Positions 33,977 through 42,578 of a DNA stretch of 43,658 bases are shown in pieces. Source of the stretch: Aquimarina megaterium XH134 (GTDB lineage: Bacteria > Bacteroidota > Bacteroidia > Flavobacteriales > Flavobacteriaceae). The stretch spans positions 1 to 43,658 of the forward strand of contig NZ_JACB01000067.1 of assembly GCF_000520975.1 (NCBI RefSeq). Reading direction: 5' to 3'. The first letter of the stretch is position 1. The number at the start of each line of letters is the position of its first letter. The notes under the pieces are model-generated. The model was not told the DNA's origin. It worked only from the letters and a program-made list of their open reading frames with translations, and did not search any database. The position numbers were made by a program, and so were the translations under genes.

Positions 33977-34837
33977 CTATTTGTAAGTTCGTATACTTTC
34001 GATCACTACAGATGTTAAAATCAAAATACCTCCAATAACCGTAGAAAGTACAGGTACTTCTCTTAAAAAAATGATTCCAAGAATAATACCATATACCGGT
34101 TGGATACTACCAATAATACTAGCCGTTGTTGCAGAAAATCGTTTAAAACTATATAAAAACAAGGTATGGCCTATTGCAGTAGTTAACAAGGCTAAAATCA
34201 AAACAAAAGGAAATTGGCTAATAATGCCCGAGCTATCCATAATAAATAAGGCAGGCGATAACAGTACTACCATTATTATTAATTGATACCACATTAACAT
34301 AGAACCATGATAATTACTAACTTTTGTTTTCATGATTAGATTTCGAAGAGCATAACATAGTGCCGAAAATACTCCCATGGCAACAGCTTTAGCATACGTA
34401 TTTTCTATACTAAAATCCGGAACCAAAAAATAAATTCCTACTAGGACAAGTACTCCCAGCATCAAATGCATTTTCTGAAATTTAACTTTTAACACCAAAG
34501 GCTCTAGTAAAGCCGTAATGACTGGGTAAGTAAACAAAGATAACATACCAATAGCCACATTTGACATTTTTAGAGCATAAAAATAAGTGATCCAATGTAG
34601 CCCCATAAGCATCCCTCCCACAAGAATGGGAATACGATCCTTAGTATCAATTCTAAATGATATCTTTTTCCATTTACAAAACAAGAATAATATGCACGCC
34701 GCTAATATAGCTCTATAACCAATAATAACCGGTACAGGCATATCGATATGTCTTCCTAATACCCCCGAGGTACTAATGAGCAACATAGCAAAATTTAACT
34801 CGAGTATGTTTCTTAAGTGTTGGTTACTTTTTGACAA
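33977..34837 (-). CDS. EamA/DMT-family transporter
   Basis: A 286-residue integral membrane protein with about ten hydrophobic helices in two EamA repeats (roughly residues 12-140 and 150-285). Recognisable are RAILAACILFLFCKW, MGLHWITYFYALKMSNVAIG and the C-terminal FLREVPVLSTVIGGILILTSV, which fit RhaT/EamA exporters of metabolites. The substrate is unknown. The start codon lies 3 bp after the stop of the choice-of-anchor L gene on the same strand, so the two are co-transcribed, although no functional link is clear. Confidence 0.92.
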   Translation of the reverse strand: MSKSNQHLRNILELNFAMLLISTSGVLGRHIDMPVPVIIGYRAILAACILFLFCKWKKISFRIDTKDRIPILVGGMLMGLHWITYFYALKMSNVAIGMLSLFTYPVITALLEPLVLKVKFQKMHLMLGVLVLVGIYFLVPDFSIENTYAKAVAMGVFSALCYALRNLIMKTKVSNYHGSMLMWYQLIIMVVLLSPALFIMDSSGIISQFPFVLILALLTTAIGHTLFLYSFKRFSATTASIIGSIQPVYGIILGIIFLREVPVLSTVIGGILILTSVVIESIRTYK

Positions 34838-34840
34838 GGT

Positions 34841-37339
34841 TTATCGAATTAGTGAGAAATTAGAATTAAATACTTTTGGTACACCATTTTCAATATAACG
34901 CACTTTAAACCAATAATCACTTGCTGGCAATTGTTTTCCGCTATATGTTCCATCCCAGTTACCGTTTGCACCAAGGTCTTTTAAGAGTTTACCAAATCTA
35001 TTAAAAATTAGAATCTGAGTTATTATAACATTTGTACTTCCTGTGATTCCCCAAGAGTCATGAAATCCATCTCCGTTAGGTGTAAAATACTTTGGATAGT
35101 CTACTACTACTTCTACTTTAGATTCTAGTTCATCACACATACGCAAATCTCTTACAAATACGGTATGCTCTCCTCTTGAAACTCCCGTAAAAATATTAGA
35201 CGCTTGCCATTCTCTATTATCTATTCTAAATTCATATGTTCCATTTCCGACGACTGTAACTTCAATAGTGGCATTATCAGAAAAAGCTCCCGATAGCAAT
35301 TCTGCCGTAATACTTTCTGGAGGATAAGAGGTTACTACCGTTGTACTTTTTGATATTTCACATCCTGTAATTATACTTGTAGCTAATACACTATACTGCC
35401 CGGGAGTATCTGGCAAAAAAGAAGTATCTACTTCTCCTGGTATTTCGTTTCCTGCTACAGGAGCAGTCCCTGTATACCATTGAAACGTATAATCTGAAGG
35501 CTTTAATCCAGTTTCTATACGATCTTCGGGCGCCAGATTAAGTACTTGCCCATCTCTTTCTAAACATAATGTATACTCATCTTCAAACGTAATAGGTTCA
35601 AAAGGGTTAACTATTAAAGTAATATGCTCTCCTAATCCTAGACAGGAATTCGCCGCACTATTCTCTACTCTTACATATAGCGTAGCTCTAAAAGGAGATG
35701 AATTATTTCTATAGTTAGAGATATCGGTTATCTCATTTTGTTCGGATAACGCATCTGCCTGGTTTTCGTAATACCTAATTGTTAAATTTTGACCACCAGG
35801 GTATAACTGAATTATTTGAGGAGTAGCATCACTAAAATCAAATGATGCAACCCCATCTGTAGGGTCAACATCGTTTGCCTCACATGCTGTATATGTAAGA
35901 TTAAAATTAGCCGGAATTTGAGTTGATGAGACTTCGAGATCAATTCTTGATGTTCTAAAACAATCTGTTATAGATTCTACTCTGGCATACACCACACTGT
36001 TTTGTACAATTGGATTAGGGTATGCTGTAAAATTGGTGATCTGATCTGCAGAATCCCCTCTAATAGCTTGCTGTTCTGTTAAATAATATGAAAAAGTCTC
36101 ATTTGCAGCATTAGTAGATATCAAAGAATTTGCTTCAGATAAATTGAACAATGAAAAGCCATCGATATCATCATCACATTGCAGAAGCTGTACCGAATTC
36201 AAAACATTTGGAGGAGGAACAAATTCAACATTAATAGAGTCTGATGATGAACATCCGTTAGCAATATTTACTTCTACACTATACACTCCATTTTGCGTAA
36301 CCTCTAATTGAGCACCTCCTGCTATAAGCGTTGTTCCGTCACCTGCTGCTAAAGGAGCTCCATTTTTTCTCCAGGTATAGGTAGGGTTATTTCCTACTGT
36401 AGCGTTTAGGGTAATTGGTACTCCAAGACATCCCGGGTTACCAGACGCTAATGTTCTGTCTTCTCCCAAATCTCCTCCAATATTAAAACTTCCGGCGGCT
36501 AGAAATACCGCAGAATCAAATTGTCCATCTCGATGTTCTGCAATCACTAATTTAATTGTATATCGCTCACCAACCACTACGCTTCCTTCGGCTGTCAATA
36601 CTTTTGTATACCCATTAAAATCTATAGGAGCAGCACTTCCCGGCCGAATTGTTCTATTATAGAAATTTGGGTTTCTTGGAGGACATTCTGAAACCTGGTT
36701 AATCACATCAACAAAATCTCCATCATTATTTAAATCTACTCCTTCATTAACTGTAGTAACTTTAATAGGAATATTTGTACCCGGCACAACCGCTAAGTTT
36801 CTAGAATTTCCAGATGAATCGGTAAGGATAAAAGCAAAAACATCAGAAAATGTACAAGGAAAAGCTTCTGTATACTCTTCTGAAGCAAACAAGAAGTCAA
36901 AACTTATAAAATCTATGGTTGGTACAAAATCAAATTGGATATAACTGGCATTATGTAAATTAACTGTGCTAGTCACTGATCCCAAATCACTATCACCACC
37001 CCATCCCGAGTTATCACCTTCAGACAATGCAATCGGTCCGTTTGGGCCAATTGCGCTTCTTGCATTACCTGTACTTAAAATGACTCCTCTATCAATCTCA
37101 AAACCAGAATTATTAGATTCAAAATAACCTATACCATTAAATCCAAAATTGGTTCCAGTAAAAGAAGAAATATTTTCTACCGTTGCACAAGGGCTATCTA
37201 TCAAAACATCTTCTACCAACTGCTCTACAGTGAAAGAGTTATCATCTACCGTTATCTGAGCATTGATAGATAATACGGTAAAAAAACAAATATAAAAAAC
37301 TCTTTTTGCAGTAGAGCTTTTCGGTATCCATAAATTCAT
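34841..37339 (-). CDS. Choice-of-anchor L protein with T9SS type B sorting domain
   Basis: An 832-residue secreted protein. The hydrophobic signal ends SINAQ. The choice-of-anchor L domain (about 35-285) shows GILSTGNA-like VILSTGNARSAIGPN, then FDFLFASEEYTEAFPCTF and DVFAFILTD; a Ca-binding-type DLNNDGDFVD follows near residue 205. Several Ig/PKD-like beta domains fill the middle, including a TYTWRKNGAPL segment. The C-terminus (about 745-832) is a gliding-motility CTD-like T9SS type B sorting domain with PKYFTPNGDGFHDSW and ILIFNRFGKLLKDL. It should be exported and attached at the cell surface. Functions of related proteins include adhesion, but none can be assigned here. Confidence 0.93.
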   Translation of the reverse strand: MNLWIPKSSTAKRVFYICFFTVLSINAQITVDDNSFTVEQLVEDVLIDSPCATVENISSFTGTNFGFNGIGYFESNNSGFEIDRGVILSTGNARSAIGPNGPIALSEGDNSGWGGDSDLGSVTSTVNLHNASYIQFDFVPTIDFISFDFLFASEEYTEAFPCTFSDVFAFILTDSSGNSRNLAVVPGTNIPIKVTTVNEGVDLNNDGDFVDVINQVSECPPRNPNFYNRTIRPGSAAPIDFNGYTKVLTAEGSVVVGERYTIKLVIAEHRDGQFDSAVFLAAGSFNIGGDLGEDRTLASGNPGCLGVPITLNATVGNNPTYTWRKNGAPLAAGDGTTLIAGGAQLEVTQNGVYSVEVNIANGCSSSDSINVEFVPPPNVLNSVQLLQCDDDIDGFSLFNLSEANSLISTNAANETFSYYLTEQQAIRGDSADQITNFTAYPNPIVQNSVVYARVESITDCFRTSRIDLEVSSTQIPANFNLTYTACEANDVDPTDGVASFDFSDATPQIIQLYPGGQNLTIRYYENQADALSEQNEITDISNYRNNSSPFRATLYVRVENSAANSCLGLGEHITLIVNPFEPITFEDEYTLCLERDGQVLNLAPEDRIETGLKPSDYTFQWYTGTAPVAGNEIPGEVDTSFLPDTPGQYSVLATSIITGCEISKSTTVVTSYPPESITAELLSGAFSDNATIEVTVVGNGTYEFRIDNREWQASNIFTGVSRGEHTVFVRDLRMCDELESKVEVVVDYPKYFTPNGDGFHDSWGITGSTNVIITQILIFNRFGKLLKDLGANGNWDGTYSGKQLPASDYWFKVRYIENGVPKVFNSNFSLIR

Positions 37340-37526
37340 TACGACTTACTATTAAATGGAATATACCTCATATGCTCTATTTCTTATTCTTACAGAGAAA
37401 GTTTCAAAGTTGCATATTAGAAACTAAAATACTCGTATTTTAATTCTATAAAGTATTCCAATTATTTTTCAAAGGACGAAAGATATAAAATACTAATTAA
37501 CTTTCAGCTCTTTATAAAAATTTAAG

Positions 37527-39071
37527 TTACCTTATTAGCCCTTTTGCTTTCTCCTTTATTATATCTGCAACAGGTCTCCCTTCAATATTGCTTTCGAGCC
37601 ATGAAAGAATATCCAAATACAAAAAAGCTCTCTTTTCATAAGGGTGATCTTCATACTGTTTTAATCTTTTATGAAGTTTTCTAAACTCCTCTTTAATTTG
37701 GTGAGGGTAAATATCTCCAAGGTTTTTAAGAAATTTGATCATTTCTTTTTGTACTTCATGTAGGTCATTCATTTTTATTAAAAACCGATAAGTCTCTTTT
37801 AGTTGGGTTTCTAAATGATAATCCATCCCAGCTTCATAATGAGCTACCAAACTTAGTACTCTGGAGAAGCACATCAAGTCTTCTCTCATCTTCAAAGATT
37901 TATTATTAATAATTTTGGATAGGTATTCAATACATTTTCGATGATTTGCCATTCCAAAATATAAACACCCAATCTTATAATAAAGTACCATTATATGATG
38001 ATCATCCAAACGATTTTTAAATTCTGATATTCCGCTAAGAATCTCTTCTACCAAATACTCTCCTTCGTCAAAACTTCCTTCTAAAAAATGAACATTCAAC
38101 TTATTGTTATAAATAAATTGAAAAGATAAAACTTCTATATTATCATCTTTAGGAAAAGTAAGATCGGTAATTCTATTTTCGAATTCTTGCAAAGTTGATC
38201 TTAATTGTGTTTTATCTTTTATGAGATACAAAGACTCTAATAAATAGTGATTTCCTCTAAGAAAAAAAACAGGATTTTGAACAATCATTTTTGGGTGCTC
38301 ATAAAATAAATCCAACCATTTCTTCGAATATTTATAACACGATAAAAAATCCTGAACAATAAAACTATACCACAGATGAGCTTTATATAGCCAAAGTTTT
38401 TCTCTAAACCCTAACATATTCCATTCATATTTTGGCAGTTTCCCATTAAAATAATTAGTAATTTCCTGATGTTCTTTATCGTTTCTTACATAACCACTTT
38501 TAAGCATCAAACCATACAACTGAAGAGATAAATTAGACAACCTACTAGTCAACACGTTTTTCATACTTAACATCTTGGCTTCTACCGTTAGCTCATCTGC
38601 CCTACTATTGATACTTCTGGTTATATATTGCGTTTCTATAATTTTTTCAAACTCTACAATTTCATAAGCAATATTATGCTCTTCATTTTCCATAGCCAGG
38701 GTTTTGGCTTTATCTAATACCTTAAGGCTTTGCTTATATAGTCCTTTATGATATAATATAGAGGCAAAATCTAATTGTTCTCGTATTTGTGATCGAGTAT
38801 TTTGATGTAATGGGCTTAGTCTTAAACTAATTAATATTTGTTTATATAAATGAGCTTTAAGATTAGAAAATTGTTGTTTTTTTACAATTCCTTTTGAAAC
38901 AATAAGATCTTCATCCAGAGTATCGTGTTTATCCAAATGATTAAAAAGAGCTAGAAATTTTGAATCTGTGTTTACTCCTAATCGTCCTACATATACCTTA
39001 AATTGTCGTTTTTCTGATTTAGAAAGTGACTTCACTAAAACAAACAATGGATCTTTTTGGTCATTAGTCAT
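37527..39071 (-). CDS. Conserved helical repeat protein, function unknown
   Basis: A 514-residue cytoplasmic protein without a signal peptide or membrane segment. It is almost entirely predicted helix with TPR-like spacing, for example LDFASILYHKGLYKQSLKVLDKA near residue 103 and YYKIGCLYFGMANHRKCIEYL near 365. The start, KDPLFVLVKSLSKSEKRQFKVYV, is a pattern I recall from uncharacterised Bacteroidota proteins. It is probably a protein-interaction scaffold, which is inferred. It is divergent from leuA, with 208 bp between starts, and upstream of the choice-of-anchor L gene with a 187-bp gap. Confidence 0.75.
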   Translation of the reverse strand: MTNDQKDPLFVLVKSLSKSEKRQFKVYVGRLGVNTDSKFLALFNHLDKHDTLDEDLIVSKGIVKKQQFSNLKAHLYKQILISLRLSPLHQNTRSQIREQLDFASILYHKGLYKQSLKVLDKAKTLAMENEEHNIAYEIVEFEKIIETQYITRSINSRADELTVEAKMLSMKNVLTSRLSNLSLQLYGLMLKSGYVRNDKEHQEITNYFNGKLPKYEWNMLGFREKLWLYKAHLWYSFIVQDFLSCYKYSKKWLDLFYEHPKMIVQNPVFFLRGNHYLLESLYLIKDKTQLRSTLQEFENRITDLTFPKDDNIEVLSFQFIYNNKLNVHFLEGSFDEGEYLVEEILSGISEFKNRLDDHHIMVLYYKIGCLYFGMANHRKCIEYLSKIINNKSLKMREDLMCFSRVLSLVAHYEAGMDYHLETQLKETYRFLIKMNDLHEVQKEMIKFLKNLGDIYPHQIKEEFRKLHKRLKQYEDHPYEKRAFLYLDILSWLESNIEGRPVADIIKEKAKGLIR

Positions 39072-39279
39072 TGTATGAAAATATAATATAATTAACTGAT
39101 TTAAAAATAGTTATGTTTTAATTAAAAGATTTTAGCATTGTAAAATCAGTAATCAAATACTTCCTTTTTGAATTCCCAAAATATAAATTCGTAAGAGATT
39201 AAAGAAACATCTTTTAAGAATATTTTAAAATAATGATGTTTTTATAGATAACACTAAAAGTCAAATTCACTGTATTTCT

Positions 39280-40449
39280 ATGAGTAATAATAAAGTTCAA
39301 ATATTCGATACCACATTAAGAGACGGAGAACAGGTCCCTGGATGTAAATTAAATACGCAACAGAAACTAGTTATTGCAGAACAACTCGATCTTTTGGGTG
39401 TAGATATTATAGAAGCAGGATTCCCTGTTTCGAGCCCAGGAGATTTTACTTCGGTAAGTGAAATAGCCAAAATCGTAAAAAATGCAACTGTATGTGGATT
39501 AACCAGAGCTGTAGAAAAAGATATTAAGGTTGCTGCAGAAGCTTTAAGTTATGCAAAAAGACCTAGAATCCATACAGGTATAGGTACTTCTGAGTCTCAT
39601 ATTAAATATAAATTTAATTCTACACAAGATAAGGTAATAGAAAAAGGAGTTGCTGCAGTTAAATATGCAAAATCCTTTGTAGAGGATGTTGAGTTTTTTG
39701 CAGAAGACGCCGGGAGAACTGATAATGAATTTTTAGCTCGTGTATGCGAAGCTATGATCAAAGCTGGTGCAACTGTACTTAATATTCCTGATACAACCGG
39801 GTATTGTTTGCCAGAAGAATACGGTGCTAAAATTAAATACCTTAAAGAAAATGTAAAAGGTATAGATAATGTTATTATTTCTTGCCACTGTCATAATGAT
39901 TTAGGCCTTGCTACTGCAAATTCTATCGCAGGAGCAATTAATGGTGCTCGACAAATTGAATGTACAATTAATGGTATCGGTGAACGTGCAGGCAATACAT
40001 CTCTAGAAGAAGTAGTTATGATTATGAAACAACATCCGTATTTAAATCTAAATACCGATATTGATTCTAAATTATTATACAGTACCAGCCAAATGGTATC
40101 TGATCATATGGGTATGATGGTACAACCTAATAAAGCAATTGTCGGAGCTAATGCTTTTGCTCATAGTTCGGGAATACACCAGGACGGAGTAATTAAAAAT
40201 CGGGAGACTTATGAAATTATTGATCCCGAGGAAGTTGGAGTTACAGAGTCTGCTATTGTACTTACCGCCAGAAGCGGTAGAGCTGCACTAGCTTATAGAG
40301 CCAAAAAAGTTGGTTACGAATTATCTAAACTTCAATTAGATGATGTTTATTCAGAATTTTTGAAATTTGCTGATCGTAAGAAAGAAGTTATCGATGAAGA
40401 TATTCATCAAATTATGAAAAATACTAATGTAGCTACTGTAGTAGCATAA
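39280..40449 (+). CDS. leuA: 2-isopropylmalate synthase, short form
   Basis: A 389-residue Claisen-condensing enzyme that joins acetyl-CoA and 2-oxoisovalerate, the first step of leucine synthesis. Signatures are FDTTLRDGEQVPGCKLN, HIKYKFN, CHCHNDLGLATANS and INGIGERAGNTSLEEVV, with HSSGIHQDGVIKN in the accessory region. Typical LeuA enzymes of about 500-560 residues carry a C-terminal leucine-binding regulatory domain. Here the protein stops after a short helical tail (HQIMKNTNVATVVA), so feedback control by that domain is not expected. Homocitrate or citramalate synthases share the catalytic core, but the downstream leuCDB genes make isopropylmalate the likely product. It is the first gene of the operon. 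Confidence 0.93.
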   Translation: MSNNKVQIFDTTLRDGEQVPGCKLNTQQKLVIAEQLDLLGVDIIEAGFPVSSPGDFTSVSEIAKIVKNATVCGLTRAVEKDIKVAAEALSYAKRPRIHTGIGTSESHIKYKFNSTQDKVIEKGVAAVKYAKSFVEDVEFFAEDAGRTDNEFLARVCEAMIKAGATVLNIPDTTGYCLPEEYGAKIKYLKENVKGIDNVIISCHCHNDLGLATANSIAGAINGARQIECTINGIGERAGNTSLEEVVMIMKQHPYLNLNTDIDSKLLYSTSQMVSDHMGMMVQPNKAIVGANAFAHSSGIHQDGVIKNRETYEIIDPEEVGVTESAIVLTARSGRAALAYRAKKVGYELSKLQLDDVYSEFLKFADRKKEVIDEDIHQIMKNTNVATVVA

Positions 40450-40462
40450 ATAATACTAAAAG

Positions 40463-40489
40463 CCTACAAAAGCATTATTTTTGTGTAGG
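40463..40489 (+). terminator. Weak hairpin between leuA and leuC
   Basis: CCTACAAAA and TTTTGTGTAGG can pair with a small bulge, followed by TGTTTTA. It lies in the 54-bp gap between leuA and leuC and may partly terminate transcription or protect the 3' end of a leuA mRNA. Confidence 0.4.
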
Positions 40490-40503
40490 TGTTTTATATA
40501 CAT

Positions 40504-41886
40504 ATGAAGAAAACTTTATTTGACAAAGTATGGGATGCGCATGTAGTCAAAGAGATACAAGACGGCCCACAAATATTATATATTGATAAACATCTAATTC
40601 ATGAGGTTACCAGCCCACAAGCATTTGGAGAATTAGAACAACGTGGGATTCCTGTTTTTAGACCCGATCAAATTGTAGCTACTGCAGATCATAATACGCC
40701 TACAGAAGACCAACATCTTCCTGTTAAAGATGCATTATCCAGAAATCAACTCGAGCAGCTTACCAAAAATTGTGAGAAAAATGAAATTACATTATATGGC
40801 CTTGGTCATAAATATAATGGTATTGTTCATGTAATGGCACCAGAATTAGGTATTACACAACCTGGAATGACTATGGTTTGTGGTGATAGCCATACTTCTA
40901 CACACGGTGCATTCGGAACCATTGCTTTTGGTATAGGAACCAGTCAGGTAGCACAGGTATTTGCCAGTCAGTGTTTACTGCTTCAAAAACCAAAAAGCCT
41001 TAGAGTTAATGTAAATGGGCAGTTAAAACCTGGCGTATTACCAAAAGATGTAATTTTATATGTGATCGCAAAACTTGGTACTAATGCCGGTACTGGATAT
41101 TTTTGTGAATATGCTGGTAATGTATTTGAAGATATGTCAATGGAAGGCAGAATGACTGTCTGTAATATGAGTATCGAAATGGGTGCCCGAGGAGGAATGA
41201 TTGCCCCAGATGAAACTACTTTTGAATATATCAAAGGCAAAGAATTTGCGCCTAAAGGGGTCGAATTCGACAAAAAAGTTGCCTACTGGAAAACATTACC
41301 TACAGATAAAGATGCGGTATTCGATAAAGAGTATCATTTTGATGCATCGGATATAGAACCCATGATTACTTATGGTACAAATCCAGGAATGGGAATCAAA
41401 ATATCAGAAAATATACCTGTAGAAGATAATGCTTCATTCGAAAAATCATTAGCTTATATGAATTTTGAGAAAGGACAATCTCTCGTAGATCAAGAAGTAA
41501 ATTATGTTTTTATAGGAAGCTGTACCAATAGTAGAATCGAAGATTTTAGAATTGCTGCAAACTATATTAAAGGTAAGAAAAAGGCCAACAATGTAACTGC
41601 TTGGTTTGTTCCGGGATCGCAACTCGTAGCACAGCAAATCGTTGAAGAAGGATTAAAAGATGTTTTTGAAAACGCTGGATTTCAATTACGACAGCCTGGA
41701 TGCTCTGCATGTCTGGCAATGAACGATGATAAAATTCCGGAAGGAGAATATTGCGTATCTACTTCTAATCGAAATTTTGAAGGACGACAAGGACAAGGTG
41801 CAAGAACAATTTTAGCAAGCCCTCTAGTTGCTGCAGCTACAGCTATAGAAGGAAAAATTATTGATATTACTAAACAATTAAATTAA
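40504..41886 (+). CDS. leuC: 3-isopropylmalate dehydratase large subunit
   Basis: 460 residues from the ATG at 40504 (MKKTLFDKVWDAHVV). The frame opens five codons earlier, but the later ATG gives the family N-terminus. This is an aconitase-like iron-sulfur enzyme with MVCGDSHTSTHGAFGTIAFGI. Its three cluster cysteines are in VFIGSCTNSRIEDF and PGCSACLAM. With LeuD it isomerises 2-isopropylmalate to 3-isopropylmalate. The stop is 2 bp before leuD, so the subunits are translated together. Confidence 0.97.
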   Translation: MKKTLFDKVWDAHVVKEIQDGPQILYIDKHLIHEVTSPQAFGELEQRGIPVFRPDQIVATADHNTPTEDQHLPVKDALSRNQLEQLTKNCEKNEITLYGLGHKYNGIVHVMAPELGITQPGMTMVCGDSHTSTHGAFGTIAFGIGTSQVAQVFASQCLLLQKPKSLRVNVNGQLKPGVLPKDVILYVIAKLGTNAGTGYFCEYAGNVFEDMSMEGRMTVCNMSIEMGARGGMIAPDETTFEYIKGKEFAPKGVEFDKKVAYWKTLPTDKDAVFDKEYHFDASDIEPMITYGTNPGMGIKISENIPVEDNASFEKSLAYMNFEKGQSLVDQEVNYVFIGSCTNSRIEDFRIAANYIKGKKKANNVTAWFVPGSQLVAQQIVEEGLKDVFENAGFQLRQPGCSACLAMNDDKIPEGEYCVSTSNRNFEGRQGQGARTILASPLVAAATAIEGKIIDITKQLN

Positions 41887-41888
41887 TT

Positions 41889-42476
41889 ATGGATAAGTTT
41901 ACTAAACTAACATCCTCTGCTATACCATTATCTATAGAAAATGTAGATACAGATCAAATCATTCCTGCACGGTTTTTAAAAGCTACTAGTCGCGAAGGAT
42001 TTGGAGAAAATTTATTTAGAGATTGGCGCTTTCATAAAAATGGAAGTATAAATCATGATTTTGTATTGAATGATACTACTTATAAAGGTAAAATATTAGT
42101 AGCAGGAGATAACTTTGGATGCGGATCTAGTAGAGAACATGCCGCATGGGCAATTAATGACTATGGTTTTAAAGTAGTGATATCTAGTTTTTTTGCTGAC
42201 ATTTTTAAAGGAAACGCTCTTAATAACGGAGTATTACCCATTCAGGTAACTCCAGAATACCTACAAGACTTATTTAATGAAATTGAAAAAGATGCTAATA
42301 CGCAAATTGAAGTAGATCTTGAAGCTCAGAAAATTACCATTCTCGCTACTGGTTCTTCTTCAACTTTTGAGATTAACCCGTACAAAAAAACCTGCCTTAT
42401 GAATGGTTATGATGACATTGATTTTTTAATCAGTAATAAAGCAGAAATAGAAGAATTTGAAAACGAAAGAATATAA
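41889..42476 (+). CDS. leuD: 3-isopropylmalate dehydratase small subunit
   Basis: A 195-residue swivelling domain partner of LeuC. It has NVDTDQIIPARFLK near the start and AGDNFGCGSSREHAAWAIND with the substrate-binding GSSREH loop. It then has FADIFKGNALNNGVLPI. The length is normal for the family. It follows leuC after 2 bp. The next gene, leuB, is separated by 102 bp that contain a dispersed repeat. Confidence 0.97.
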   Translation: MDKFTKLTSSAIPLSIENVDTDQIIPARFLKATSREGFGENLFRDWRFHKNGSINHDFVLNDTTYKGKILVAGDNFGCGSSREHAAWAINDYGFKVVISSFFADIFKGNALNNGVLPIQVTPEYLQDLFNEIEKDANTQIEVDLEAQKITILATGSSSTFEINPYKKTCLMNGYDDIDFLISNKAEIEEFENERI

Positions 42477-42488
42477 ATACATATAAGT

Positions 42489-42564
42489 TGTCAGGCAGAG
42501 CTGGTCGAAGTCTTATAAACTACAATCAAGAACAAAAAAACACTTCGACAAGTTTAGTGTGACA
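42489..42564. repeat. Small imperfect inverted repeat element between leuD and leuB
   Basis: Left arm TGTCAGGCAGAGCTGGTCGAAGT (42489-42511) and right arm ACTTCGACAAGTTTAGTGTGACA (42542-42564) pair at 17 of 23 positions, with outer TGTCA/TGACA and inner TCGAAGT/ACTTCGA exact. From memory, GAGCTTGTCGAAG-type palindromes are dispersed in many copies in Bacteroidota genomes, so this is probably a small REP- or MITE-like element. It is inside the leucine operon and could form a hairpin in the mRNA. Confidence 0.6.
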
Positions 42565-42578
42565 AAAAGAATAAACTT

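Noticed and set aside
39072..39279. Leader peptide or T-box attenuator ahead of leuA
   Set aside because: No short leucine-rich frame and no T-box-like element or terminator is visible.
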